A stretch of 54,791 nt of DNA, taken from CAIOZA01 sp964464375 (GTDB lineage Bacteria; Bacteroidota; Ignavibacteria; Kapaibacteriales; UBA2268). Within the stretch, counting starts at the first letter, position 1; every line of letters starts with the position of its first letter. Shown here piece after piece: positions 34,236 to 43,381 of this stretch. The translations under genes were made by a program, and so were the position numbers. The DNA lies in NCBI GenBank assembly GCA_964464375.1, contig CAYXFU010000024.1, positions 1-54,791 on the forward strand, given 5' to 3'. Under the pieces are notes generated by a model, which worked only from the letters and a program-made list of their open reading frames with translations, was not told the DNA's origin and did not search any database.

Positions 34236-34310
34236 GTTCATTCTGAAGGAGTGAAACGACTGAAGAATCTAGTCTAATACAACTGGATTCTTCACTTCGT
34301 TCAGAATGAC
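34236..34310. repeat. dispersed palindromic repeat (GTCATTC...GAATGAC)
   Basis: Arms TCATTCTGA (34238) and TCAGAATGAC (34301-34310), with inner GAAGAATCT/GGATTCTTC arms. It is the second member of the family seen at 15949-16025. It sits between the pdxB and aminotransferase genes. Confidence 0.8.
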
Positions 34311-34323
34311 AATCTTACAAATT

Positions 34324-35526
34324 TTATTTCTTTGCTTTATATTTTTCATAGAATTCGGCAATTCTGGTGAAAGCCTTTTCGAGCACTTCTTCCTGAGGAA
34401 GAATTACAATTCTGAAATGACTGCTTCCGGGTTTCTGACCGAAACCACTTCCGGGTACAACTACCACTCCGGTGTCAATGAGAAGTTCACGACAGAACTT
34501 TGTGTCATCTTCAACATCAATTGAAGCGAAGGCATAGAAAGCACCTTCAGGCTTAACAAGATCTATTCCTGGAATAGTTGCAAGTAAATTCATTGCAATG
34601 TCTCTTCGTTTCGTGAGAGTTTGGTTTAAGGCAACTAAATGAGATTGATCACCATCCAAAGCTGCTGGAATAGCATATTGATGAGGATGATTAGCACAGA
34701 TTCTTGCTCTAAGGAGTTTATTCAATCCATCAAGGAAAGACTGAATTGATTCTTTCCTTCCGCTTGCGATTCCCCATCCGATTCTCCAGCCGGGAACAAC
34801 ATAGTTTTTGGACAGGCCTGAGAAGGTGATCACAGGAACTTCATCATTCAGAGAAGCAATTGATATGTGTTTCTTTCCGTCAAAAATCAGTTTGTCATAT
34901 ATTTCATCAGCAAAAATTATAAGCTTATTTTCGATGGCAATATCAATTATTTTCTTAAGTGTTTCTTCTCCATACACTGTTCCGGTGGGATTATTGGGAT
35001 TAATAAGTATAATGGCTCTTGTCTTTGAGTTAATTTTTTTCTTAATATCTTCAATGTCCGGTTCCCAGTTCATAGATTCATCCATATAATATGGATTTCC
35101 TACAAGTTCAAGTTTTGCTTGAATTGCAGTATAAAGAGGATATCCTGGTGATGGAAGTAGAACATTCTCACCATTATTGGCTAATGCATTGAGGCATAAC
35201 TCTATAGCTTCACCGGCTCCGGAAGTAATAAATATATCATGAATATTTTTTATTCCTTTTTTTTCGGCATCGCGTCTGATTGAATCAATTGCCTGTGGAA
35301 TTCCGCTCGAAGGTGCGTATCCATTTTTATTTGATAGCATAGCATCATAAGTTGCTTCAATTATATGTCTAGGCGTTACATGATCATAGACATTTGGATC
35401 GCCGATATTTAAATAGAGCATTTCCTTGCCAGTTTTGGCAACTTCATTTGCCAGAACCACTATATCACGGATTGCATAGGTAACTTCTTCAGTTCTTTTT
35501 GCAGGATTAACAACATAATTGGACAT
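34324..35526 (-). CDS. class I/II aminotransferase (alanine aminotransferase-like)
   Basis: 400 aa, fold-type I PLP enzyme. The PLP lysine lies in FSGLSKNYVVPGWRIGW, with NPNNPTGTVY and ADEIYDKL upstream and HFRIVILPQEE near the end. The N-terminus YVVNPAKRTEEVTYAIRDIV and the overall pattern are closest to AlaA/AlaT-type pyruvate-glutamate aminotransferases, but aspartate or broad-range activity is possible. It is followed by pdxB on the same strand. Confidence 0.88.
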   Translation of the reverse strand: MSNYVVNPAKRTEEVTYAIRDIVVLANEVAKTGKEMLYLNIGDPNVYDHVTPRHIIEATYDAMLSNKNGYAPSSGIPQAIDSIRRDAEKKGIKNIHDIFITSGAGEAIELCLNALANNGENVLLPSPGYPLYTAIQAKLELVGNPYYMDESMNWEPDIEDIKKKINSKTRAIILINPNNPTGTVYGEETLKKIIDIAIENKLIIFADEIYDKLIFDGKKHISIASLNDEVPVITFSGLSKNYVVPGWRIGWGIASGRKESIQSFLDGLNKLLRARICANHPHQYAIPAALDGDQSHLVALNQTLTKRRDIAMNLLATIPGIDLVKPEGAFYAFASIDVEDDTKFCRELLIDTGVVVVPGSGFGQKPGSSHFRIVILPQEEVLEKAFTRIAEFYEKYKAKK

Positions 35527-35611
35527 TTTCTCACCTAATATTAATATTATCTTTAGTTACAGATTACAAAATTAAGGAAAAAATACCAGAATTGATCTGG
35601 TAAACAAAAAA

Positions 35612-35634
35612 AAGCCGGGAAGTGATCCCGGCTT
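35612..35634 (-). terminator. Rho-independent terminator of giant T9SS gene A
   Basis: AAGCCGGGA-agtga-TCCCGGCTT, followed on the minus strand by a T run. The same hairpin recurs at 40245-40267 after gene B and belongs to the duplicated, nearly identical tract. Confidence 0.92.
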
Positions 35635-35639
35635 AATTA

Positions 35640-38600
35640 ATAAGTTAAGTAGATATGATTTTACTTAACGACAACCATAGTTTTTGTATCGCTCTTACCG
35701 TTTACGGTTAGAGTATAGAAATAAACTCCGGCGTTTAGATTGCTTTCTAATGCACGAACATCTAACTGATTGTAGCCTGCTGACATTGCTCTGTCGGCTA
35801 CTAATGCTAATTCACGTCCATAAAGATCTGTGATTGCAAGTTTCACGTTTGATGCTTCCGGTAACACAAAGCTGATCGTTGTTGTTGTGCTGAATGGGTT
35901 TGGTGTATTCTGATTCAATATGAATTCACCTGCCTGGCCATCTAAGCCCATCAATAAAAATGGGGTAATTGATACTACACATTCTGTTGATGTAACTACT
36001 CCGCATGGGTTTGTTATCTTTACTGAATATGTGCCTTCATCTGCTGCGACTACGCCTGCTCTTGTATATGTTGCATTTGTTTCTCCTACGATGTCTGTGT
36101 TATTCTTTAGCCACTGGTATGTCAGATTGTTGCCTTTGGCTACTACTGCCAGTGATAAATCTCTTCCTGTCTGTACTGATACTGATGCTGCCAGATTTGT
36201 TACGATTTCCGGTGCTGTATCTACTGTTACCTTGCATACTGTTGTTGTTTTAGTATCATAGTTGTTTTCTAATGTTACAACACATGTGTAATCGCCTGCA
36301 TTAACTGCTGCTACTGTGGCTACTGTATATGTTGCCGATGTTGCGCCGGCTATTGCTACGCCATTGAGCATCCACTGATAACCTATCTTGACGTTGGGTA
36401 CGCTTGTTACTGCTGCTACTGTCAATGATAATGGACTGCCTACGCATAAGTCTAGAGTTGCAGCTAAATCCGTTAAGGTCAGTTTAGGTATTTCGGACAT
36501 ATCTATCATTACTGATGAATCTGTTCCGCATTTTCCTGTGATCTTTACATAATAATCATTGCCATAATCTATTGCCTGTATGTCACGGATTGTCAATATT
36601 GATGACTTTGTTCCGGCTATTCTATCATTGTCCTGGAGCATAACTCCGCCTCTGTACCACTGAATTGATGGCTGATAATCAATTGGATCTTCCTGGAATA
36701 CGTTCATGTCAACATCGAATGTAGATAACTGACCTAAGTCAATTCTACGATTTTCAGGCTGACGTGTTATCTTGGTTGGTCTCAAGGTATAAAGCAAGGT
36801 TGGACGTGTGTTTTTGCCAGTTGCTTCGCCATTTGCTGTTACCATGCACTGGTATATTGCATTCATATCATGGGTTAAAGCATTGTTGATGTAGAATATC
36901 GGGTTTGTTTGTCCTGTTAATGCTAATCCATCTTTGTACCACTGATATGTTAATGTTGCGTTATAATCTGCATTGGCTACTACTACTAATGCGTGATTTG
37001 TTGTTCCGATACAATCTACTATATCACTTGGCTCTTCTGCTATTGTGATTGTTGGTATTATGCTATGAGCTCCCTTGTAGAAAGTCTTGGTTCTAGTGGT
37101 GTTTGTAAAGTCTTTGGCTTCAAACATATCATATGTTGTACCTGTAAACATGGCTGATGTATAATACAAACTGTTATTGACTGTTGTCAATCTCAGATCT
37201 GTTGGGCTCATAAACATTGCTTCTACGGCTGATGAGTTCACATCCTGTCCGGATGCTGTCTGCCAGGTTGCTAATGTTGAGTTGACTCCATTATTCAATA
37301 CTGAATATGTACCTGCTTTGGAGAAGATATTATTATTATTGCTTACAGGGTTTGTTCCGATTGTATGTAATGCGATACCGGCAGCGTTATTCTGGAAAAT
37401 ATTGCGTGCCATTGTTACTGTTCCGCCTCTTGTATTCATAACATGTGCGGCATGTCCGGTCAATGTGTTTGACAATACTGTATTATACCATACATTTACT
37501 GATGTCGGATCTGTTATTACTAATCCGAATTCATTGGTTGCTGATATCATATTGTCTGCTATATTGCCACCGGATGTTCCAAATGTTAGGGCTCCTCTTA
37601 TAGAGGTTCCACCGCTGGAGATTATGTTATTATATAACACATCTGCATTTGCACTTCCGCTGTAATAAATACCGTGTGCATTGGTTGTCTGAACAATATT
37701 CGATTTGGTATCTGCATTGGTGCCTGCTCCTATGATAGCTATACCGGCTCGTTCATAAGTTAAGCCTGTTGATATGTTAACATTATTGTTGGCGATTGTT
37801 ACATCGCTTGCTCCATTTGCTGTAATTCCGTTTATGTTTGTTCCGCCGACTGTATTGTCATGGATTGAGAATGTTGCTCCTGCTGCGAAAATACCGCCTG
37901 CTTGTGTTCCTGATATTGTTCCTGCTCCGTTATCAGTTACATTGTTGATTCTGTTGTTCAGAATTGTACCTGATCCACTGGAATAGATACCATTCTTATA
38001 GCCATTACCGAAGAATGTGTTGCCATCGATTAACTGGTTTGTTGGTCCGTTTAACCAGAATCCACCTGTTGTTACGCCTGCTATTTCGTTGTTCGAGAAG
38101 TTCACTCCGCTACTGGCTAGTGCTACGTCAGGATTGGTTTTACCATTGGTGATTGAACTACTGATATCATTGAAGTATGCGGCAAAGGAACCTTTGCTGA
38201 ATGTGTTCTTGGTGGCTTTGAAATTATTTACACCGCCATCTGCATAAATTATCGCATTGCTTGTTAATGCTCCGGGGCTTGTGATTCCATTTAACTGGCA
38301 TCCATCTATTAAAATATTGTCTGTTCCGTTTGTCAGATGTATTACTTTGCCCATTGTGCCATTGGCTGTAAGGGTTAAGTTTCTGAATGTTAAGCCATCG
38401 TAACCGTCTAATTTGAATACGAAGTCATTGGCTGAGGATGTACCTGTGTTTTGAACTATTACATCAAGATTTCTTCTTGTGATTGATTCAAAAGTTATTG
38501 GGAATTGTCTTGCCTTTGGTGTAAAGATTATTCCACCCTGATATGTATAAGGACGAATCAGGAATGTTACCGGTCCGGCTAAGCCCCAATAGTTGACAAA

Positions 38601-38748
38601 GTCAGTTGCTTCGATAATACTTACATAATCTGATTCTCTTGGACCGATTGTGTATGTACCGCCTACGAGTGCTTTGTAAACTTCGACTGTATTGCCGTCA
38701 TTTGGTGTGTATTCATCAGGAACTCCGTTTGGCTGTCCTGTCCATGCT
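35640..38748. repeat. 3.1-kb direct repeat, copy A (pair at 40273-43381)
   Basis: At an offset of 4633 bp I could find no difference between 35640-38748 and 40273-43381. The six shadow reading frames on the plus strand are also the same in both. The first mismatches are at 35639 on one side and 38749 on the other, where several differences appear within 10 bp. Confidence 0.85.
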
Positions 38749-40001
38749 CTGATTGAATAAGCCTGAGTTCCGCCACCGAAATAATATGTGCCTACATTAA
38801 CAGTTCTTGTTGCACCCATAAGGATTGGATTACCGGCATCTGCCCAATAAAATGGAGTTTGTGCAACTCCATCGACCTGCCAGTAAATCATACAATTTAC
38901 CAATGGTCTTGGTGCATAGTTCTTTATTGTCAATAATACATTGTTTGGTCCGAATGCAATTGGAATCATTGCATCTGCGTTAAGAAAACCTGCATCGTTA
39001 AGAAGTGCAGGAATTGATGCGTCGAGTCTGTCGTTTGCAGGTTTAGCATCACCATAAGAATTTGCAACAACATTAGTACCTACCAGATTAGATGTCCAAG
39101 CGGATAATGCCATTGGACCCCATGTTGAAGTATTTACTGTATAAGAATATGCAGGTGCTAAAGTTACAGCAATTGTTTGACCTGAATCGAGGTTGCCGGT
39201 CCATGCGATTGGAGTTTTGGTAACGCCATCAACTGACCAGTTTACATTGCAACTTGTTAATGTGTTTTTACTGTAATTTTTAAGTGTTACCTGCATTAAC
39301 TGAGGTACAAGTGAACTGAACATAGCCGATGGTGATACCACTGCTGAAATACCGGCATCATTCTGTGTGACATATTGTGCATTTACATTGAAATCAAGAT
39401 AAGTTCCATAGCCGTAATTTTGGCAGGGCCAGCAATGTGCAGAACCATAACCATAATAATTAGTAAGCAATCTGAATCTTCTTGAGCCACTTGTGCCATT
39501 TGTTGGAATTGTAAATGTAGTTGTTACCGTAGAAATATAGCTTCCTGAATAATACATACATTCACCGGAATTTGTTGCTACACCAGCGTTGGATGTAAAT
39601 GGAACTCCTGAAGCATTATCAAAAGTATTGTTTCCATTAGCATCGAGGAACAATGCCACATATTGATAATAATTAAAGTAAGTACCACTACCCCAAGCTC
39701 CACCAGCCCACTGGAATGTGTAGGTTGCTCCTTTTGCTAATGAAGGAGTTTGTGACATGTCAGTATAGCCAGCACCTGTTGATGAGATTGGCAATCTATA
39801 AATTGGGGTGCCTGTCGCAGTACTTCCGGCATAAATATTAAAAGTGAAAGTACCCATGCCATAGTATGACCAATAAGGGTAACATGATGGGCTTTGTGCT
39901 TGAGCAGGCATTGAAGTCATAATCAATGCAAATAAGACAAAAGCCGTAATAAATAGCTGTAAGAATACTTTTGATACAGCTGTGGTAGCTTGTTGTTTCA
40001 T
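35661..40001 (-). CDS. giant T9SS-secreted surface protein A (GEVED, CARDB, beta-helix, Ig-like)
   Basis: 1446 aa. Signal peptide 1-36 (LFITAFVLFALIMTSMPAQAQ). A GEVED domain covers about 90-210 (YVALFLDANGNNTF ... GTYLDFNVNAQYV). Two CARDB-like sandwiches begin NDAGISAVV (about 215) and NDAGFLNAD (about 335). A right-handed beta-helix spans about 450-960 with NNIISSGGTSIRGALTFGT-type rungs. Four Ig-like modules follow (YQWYKDGLAL, IQWYRGGVML, YQWMLNGVAI, YQWLKNNTDI), and the last ~95 residues are a T9SS type A sorting domain (NQNTPNPFSTTTTISF ... KSDTKTMVVVK). Probably a surface adhesin or glycan-binding protein. Its last 1029 residues match paralogue B. Confidence 0.9.
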   Translation of the reverse strand: MKQQATTAVSKVFLQLFITAFVLFALIMTSMPAQAQSPSCYPYWSYYGMGTFTFNIYAGSTATGTPIYRLPISSTGAGYTDMSQTPSLAKGATYTFQWAGGAWGSGTYFNYYQYVALFLDANGNNTFDNASGVPFTSNAGVATNSGECMYYSGSYISTVTTTFTIPTNGTSGSRRFRLLTNYYGYGSAHCWPCQNYGYGTYLDFNVNAQYVTQNDAGISAVVSPSAMFSSLVPQLMQVTLKNYSKNTLTSCNVNWSVDGVTKTPIAWTGNLDSGQTIAVTLAPAYSYTVNTSTWGPMALSAWTSNLVGTNVVANSYGDAKPANDRLDASIPALLNDAGFLNADAMIPIAFGPNNVLLTIKNYAPRPLVNCMIYWQVDGVAQTPFYWADAGNPILMGATRTVNVGTYYFGGGTQAYSIRAWTGQPNGVPDEYTPNDGNTVEVYKALVGGTYTIGPRESDYVSIIEATDFVNYWGLAGPVTFLIRPYTYQGGIIFTPKARQFPITFESITRRNLDVIVQNTGTSSANDFVFKLDGYDGLTFRNLTLTANGTMGKVIHLTNGTDNILIDGCQLNGITSPGALTSNAIIYADGGVNNFKATKNTFSKGSFAAYFNDISSSITNGKTNPDVALASSGVNFSNNEIAGVTTGGFWLNGPTNQLIDGNTFFGNGYKNGIYSSGSGTILNNRINNVTDNGAGTISGTQAGGIFAAGATFSIHDNTVGGTNINGITANGASDVTIANNNVNISTGLTYERAGIAIIGAGTNADTKSNIVQTTNAHGIYYSGSANADVLYNNIISSGGTSIRGALTFGTSGGNIADNMISATNEFGLVITDPTSVNVWYNTVLSNTLTGHAAHVMNTRGGTVTMARNIFQNNAAGIALHTIGTNPVSNNNNIFSKAGTYSVLNNGVNSTLATWQTASGQDVNSSAVEAMFMSPTDLRLTTVNNSLYYTSAMFTGTTYDMFEAKDFTNTTRTKTFYKGAHSIIPTITIAEEPSDIVDCIGTTNHALVVVANADYNATLTYQWYKDGLALTGQTNPIFYINNALTHDMNAIYQCMVTANGEATGKNTRPTLLYTLRPTKITRQPENRRIDLGQLSTFDVDMNVFQEDPIDYQPSIQWYRGGVMLQDNDRIAGTKSSILTIRDIQAIDYGNDYYVKITGKCGTDSSVMIDMSEIPKLTLTDLAATLDLCVGSPLSLTVAAVTSVPNVKIGYQWMLNGVAIAGATSATYTVATVAAVNAGDYTCVVTLENNYDTKTTTVCKVTVDTAPEIVTNLAASVSVQTGRDLSLAVVAKGNNLTYQWLKNNTDIVGETNATYTRAGVVAADEGTYSVKITNPCGVVTSTECVVSITPFLLMGLDGQAGEFILNQNTPNPFSTTTTISFVLPEASNVKLAITDLYGRELALVADRAMSAGYNQLDVRALESNLNAGVYFYTLTVNGKSDTKTMVVVK

Positions 40002-40120
40002 AAAAAAACTCCCAATTAGTTAAAAATGTTATTTAAAAATGATTTAAGACTAAATTTTTTGGTTATGTTAAAATTAAATTTAATAAGACATATAAAAATA
40101 AAGAAAACTTTGAATAAATA

Positions 40121-40128
40121 CAAAAATA
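40121..40128 (-). promoter_or_regulatory. possible -7 box of giant gene A
   Basis: CAAAAATA, that is TATTTTTG on the minus strand, fits TAnnTTTG about 120 bp before the start codon. No -33 TTTG is visible at the usual distance, so this is weak. Confidence 0.3.
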
Positions 40129-40155
40129 AAATTAAATTTTAACCATTCTTCATTG

Positions 40156-40200
40156 TAATGTACCATGAAATGAAATTTGGTTGCAAGAAATTTTAACTTT
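40156..40200 (-). repeat. conserved upstream element of giant gene A
   Basis: TAATGTACCATGAAATGAAA and the following TTTGGTTGCAAGAAAT resemble 44897-44945, upstream of gene B, at nearly every position, while surrounding bases differ. A weaker third copy lies at 45121-45160. The conservation suggests a shared regulatory site or 5' leader element. Confidence 0.55.
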
Positions 40201-40244
40201 TTTAAAGTATTTTAAATATTGGATTATTTATAAGGACAAAAAAA

Positions 40245-40267
40245 AAGCCGGGAAGTGATCCCGGCTT
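40245..40267 (-). terminator. Rho-independent terminator of giant T9SS gene B
   Basis: Same AAGCCGGGA-agtga-TCCCGGCTT hairpin as at 35612, preceded on the plus strand by a run of nine A (T run on the minus strand). Confidence 0.92.
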
Positions 40268-40272
40268 AATTT

Positions 40273-43200
40273 ATAAGTTAAGTAGATATGATTTTACTTA
40301 ACGACAACCATAGTTTTTGTATCGCTCTTACCGTTTACGGTTAGAGTATAGAAATAAACTCCGGCGTTTAGATTGCTTTCTAATGCACGAACATCTAACT
40401 GATTGTAGCCTGCTGACATTGCTCTGTCGGCTACTAATGCTAATTCACGTCCATAAAGATCTGTGATTGCAAGTTTCACGTTTGATGCTTCCGGTAACAC
40501 AAAGCTGATCGTTGTTGTTGTGCTGAATGGGTTTGGTGTATTCTGATTCAATATGAATTCACCTGCCTGGCCATCTAAGCCCATCAATAAAAATGGGGTA
40601 ATTGATACTACACATTCTGTTGATGTAACTACTCCGCATGGGTTTGTTATCTTTACTGAATATGTGCCTTCATCTGCTGCGACTACGCCTGCTCTTGTAT
40701 ATGTTGCATTTGTTTCTCCTACGATGTCTGTGTTATTCTTTAGCCACTGGTATGTCAGATTGTTGCCTTTGGCTACTACTGCCAGTGATAAATCTCTTCC
40801 TGTCTGTACTGATACTGATGCTGCCAGATTTGTTACGATTTCCGGTGCTGTATCTACTGTTACCTTGCATACTGTTGTTGTTTTAGTATCATAGTTGTTT
40901 TCTAATGTTACAACACATGTGTAATCGCCTGCATTAACTGCTGCTACTGTGGCTACTGTATATGTTGCCGATGTTGCGCCGGCTATTGCTACGCCATTGA
41001 GCATCCACTGATAACCTATCTTGACGTTGGGTACGCTTGTTACTGCTGCTACTGTCAATGATAATGGACTGCCTACGCATAAGTCTAGAGTTGCAGCTAA
41101 ATCCGTTAAGGTCAGTTTAGGTATTTCGGACATATCTATCATTACTGATGAATCTGTTCCGCATTTTCCTGTGATCTTTACATAATAATCATTGCCATAA
41201 TCTATTGCCTGTATGTCACGGATTGTCAATATTGATGACTTTGTTCCGGCTATTCTATCATTGTCCTGGAGCATAACTCCGCCTCTGTACCACTGAATTG
41301 ATGGCTGATAATCAATTGGATCTTCCTGGAATACGTTCATGTCAACATCGAATGTAGATAACTGACCTAAGTCAATTCTACGATTTTCAGGCTGACGTGT
41401 TATCTTGGTTGGTCTCAAGGTATAAAGCAAGGTTGGACGTGTGTTTTTGCCAGTTGCTTCGCCATTTGCTGTTACCATGCACTGGTATATTGCATTCATA
41501 TCATGGGTTAAAGCATTGTTGATGTAGAATATCGGGTTTGTTTGTCCTGTTAATGCTAATCCATCTTTGTACCACTGATATGTTAATGTTGCGTTATAAT
41601 CTGCATTGGCTACTACTACTAATGCGTGATTTGTTGTTCCGATACAATCTACTATATCACTTGGCTCTTCTGCTATTGTGATTGTTGGTATTATGCTATG
41701 AGCTCCCTTGTAGAAAGTCTTGGTTCTAGTGGTGTTTGTAAAGTCTTTGGCTTCAAACATATCATATGTTGTACCTGTAAACATGGCTGATGTATAATAC
41801 AAACTGTTATTGACTGTTGTCAATCTCAGATCTGTTGGGCTCATAAACATTGCTTCTACGGCTGATGAGTTCACATCCTGTCCGGATGCTGTCTGCCAGG
41901 TTGCTAATGTTGAGTTGACTCCATTATTCAATACTGAATATGTACCTGCTTTGGAGAAGATATTATTATTATTGCTTACAGGGTTTGTTCCGATTGTATG
42001 TAATGCGATACCGGCAGCGTTATTCTGGAAAATATTGCGTGCCATTGTTACTGTTCCGCCTCTTGTATTCATAACATGTGCGGCATGTCCGGTCAATGTG
42101 TTTGACAATACTGTATTATACCATACATTTACTGATGTCGGATCTGTTATTACTAATCCGAATTCATTGGTTGCTGATATCATATTGTCTGCTATATTGC
42201 CACCGGATGTTCCAAATGTTAGGGCTCCTCTTATAGAGGTTCCACCGCTGGAGATTATGTTATTATATAACACATCTGCATTTGCACTTCCGCTGTAATA
42301 AATACCGTGTGCATTGGTTGTCTGAACAATATTCGATTTGGTATCTGCATTGGTGCCTGCTCCTATGATAGCTATACCGGCTCGTTCATAAGTTAAGCCT
42401 GTTGATATGTTAACATTATTGTTGGCGATTGTTACATCGCTTGCTCCATTTGCTGTAATTCCGTTTATGTTTGTTCCGCCGACTGTATTGTCATGGATTG
42501 AGAATGTTGCTCCTGCTGCGAAAATACCGCCTGCTTGTGTTCCTGATATTGTTCCTGCTCCGTTATCAGTTACATTGTTGATTCTGTTGTTCAGAATTGT
42601 ACCTGATCCACTGGAATAGATACCATTCTTATAGCCATTACCGAAGAATGTGTTGCCATCGATTAACTGGTTTGTTGGTCCGTTTAACCAGAATCCACCT
42701 GTTGTTACGCCTGCTATTTCGTTGTTCGAGAAGTTCACTCCGCTACTGGCTAGTGCTACGTCAGGATTGGTTTTACCATTGGTGATTGAACTACTGATAT
42801 CATTGAAGTATGCGGCAAAGGAACCTTTGCTGAATGTGTTCTTGGTGGCTTTGAAATTATTTACACCGCCATCTGCATAAATTATCGCATTGCTTGTTAA
42901 TGCTCCGGGGCTTGTGATTCCATTTAACTGGCATCCATCTATTAAAATATTGTCTGTTCCGTTTGTCAGATGTATTACTTTGCCCATTGTGCCATTGGCT
43001 GTAAGGGTTAAGTTTCTGAATGTTAAGCCATCGTAACCGTCTAATTTGAATACGAAGTCATTGGCTGAGGATGTACCTGTGTTTTGAACTATTACATCAA
43101 GATTTCTTCTTGTGATTGATTCAAAAGTTATTGGGAATTGTCTTGCCTTTGGTGTAAAGATTATTCCACCCTGATATGTATAAGGACGAATCAGGAATGT

Positions 43201-43381
43201 TACCGGTCCGGCTAAGCCCCAATAGTTGACAAAGTCAGTTGCTTCGATAATACTTACATAATCTGATTCTCTTGGACCGATTGTGTATGTACCGCCTACG
43301 AGTGCTTTGTAAACTTCGACTGTATTGCCGTCATTTGGTGTGTATTCATCAGGAACTCCGTTTGGCTGTCCTGTCCATGCT
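40273..43381. repeat. 3.1-kb direct repeat, copy B (pair at 35640-38748)
   Basis: Second copy of the tract. It covers the last 1029 codons of gene B. Beyond 43382 the identity with gene A falls sharply, which marks the edge of a homogenised segment rather than of the original gene duplication. Confidence 0.85.

Noticed and set aside
35920..38247. Several plus-strand open frames inside the giant genes (also at 40553-42880)
   Set aside because: They are antisense shadows caused by the codon use of the giant genes and lack start context and domains.
35640..43381. The 3.1-kb repeat as an insertion sequence or composite transposon
   Set aside because: It contains no transposase or terminal inverted repeats and lies inside two full-length coding sequences of the same family.
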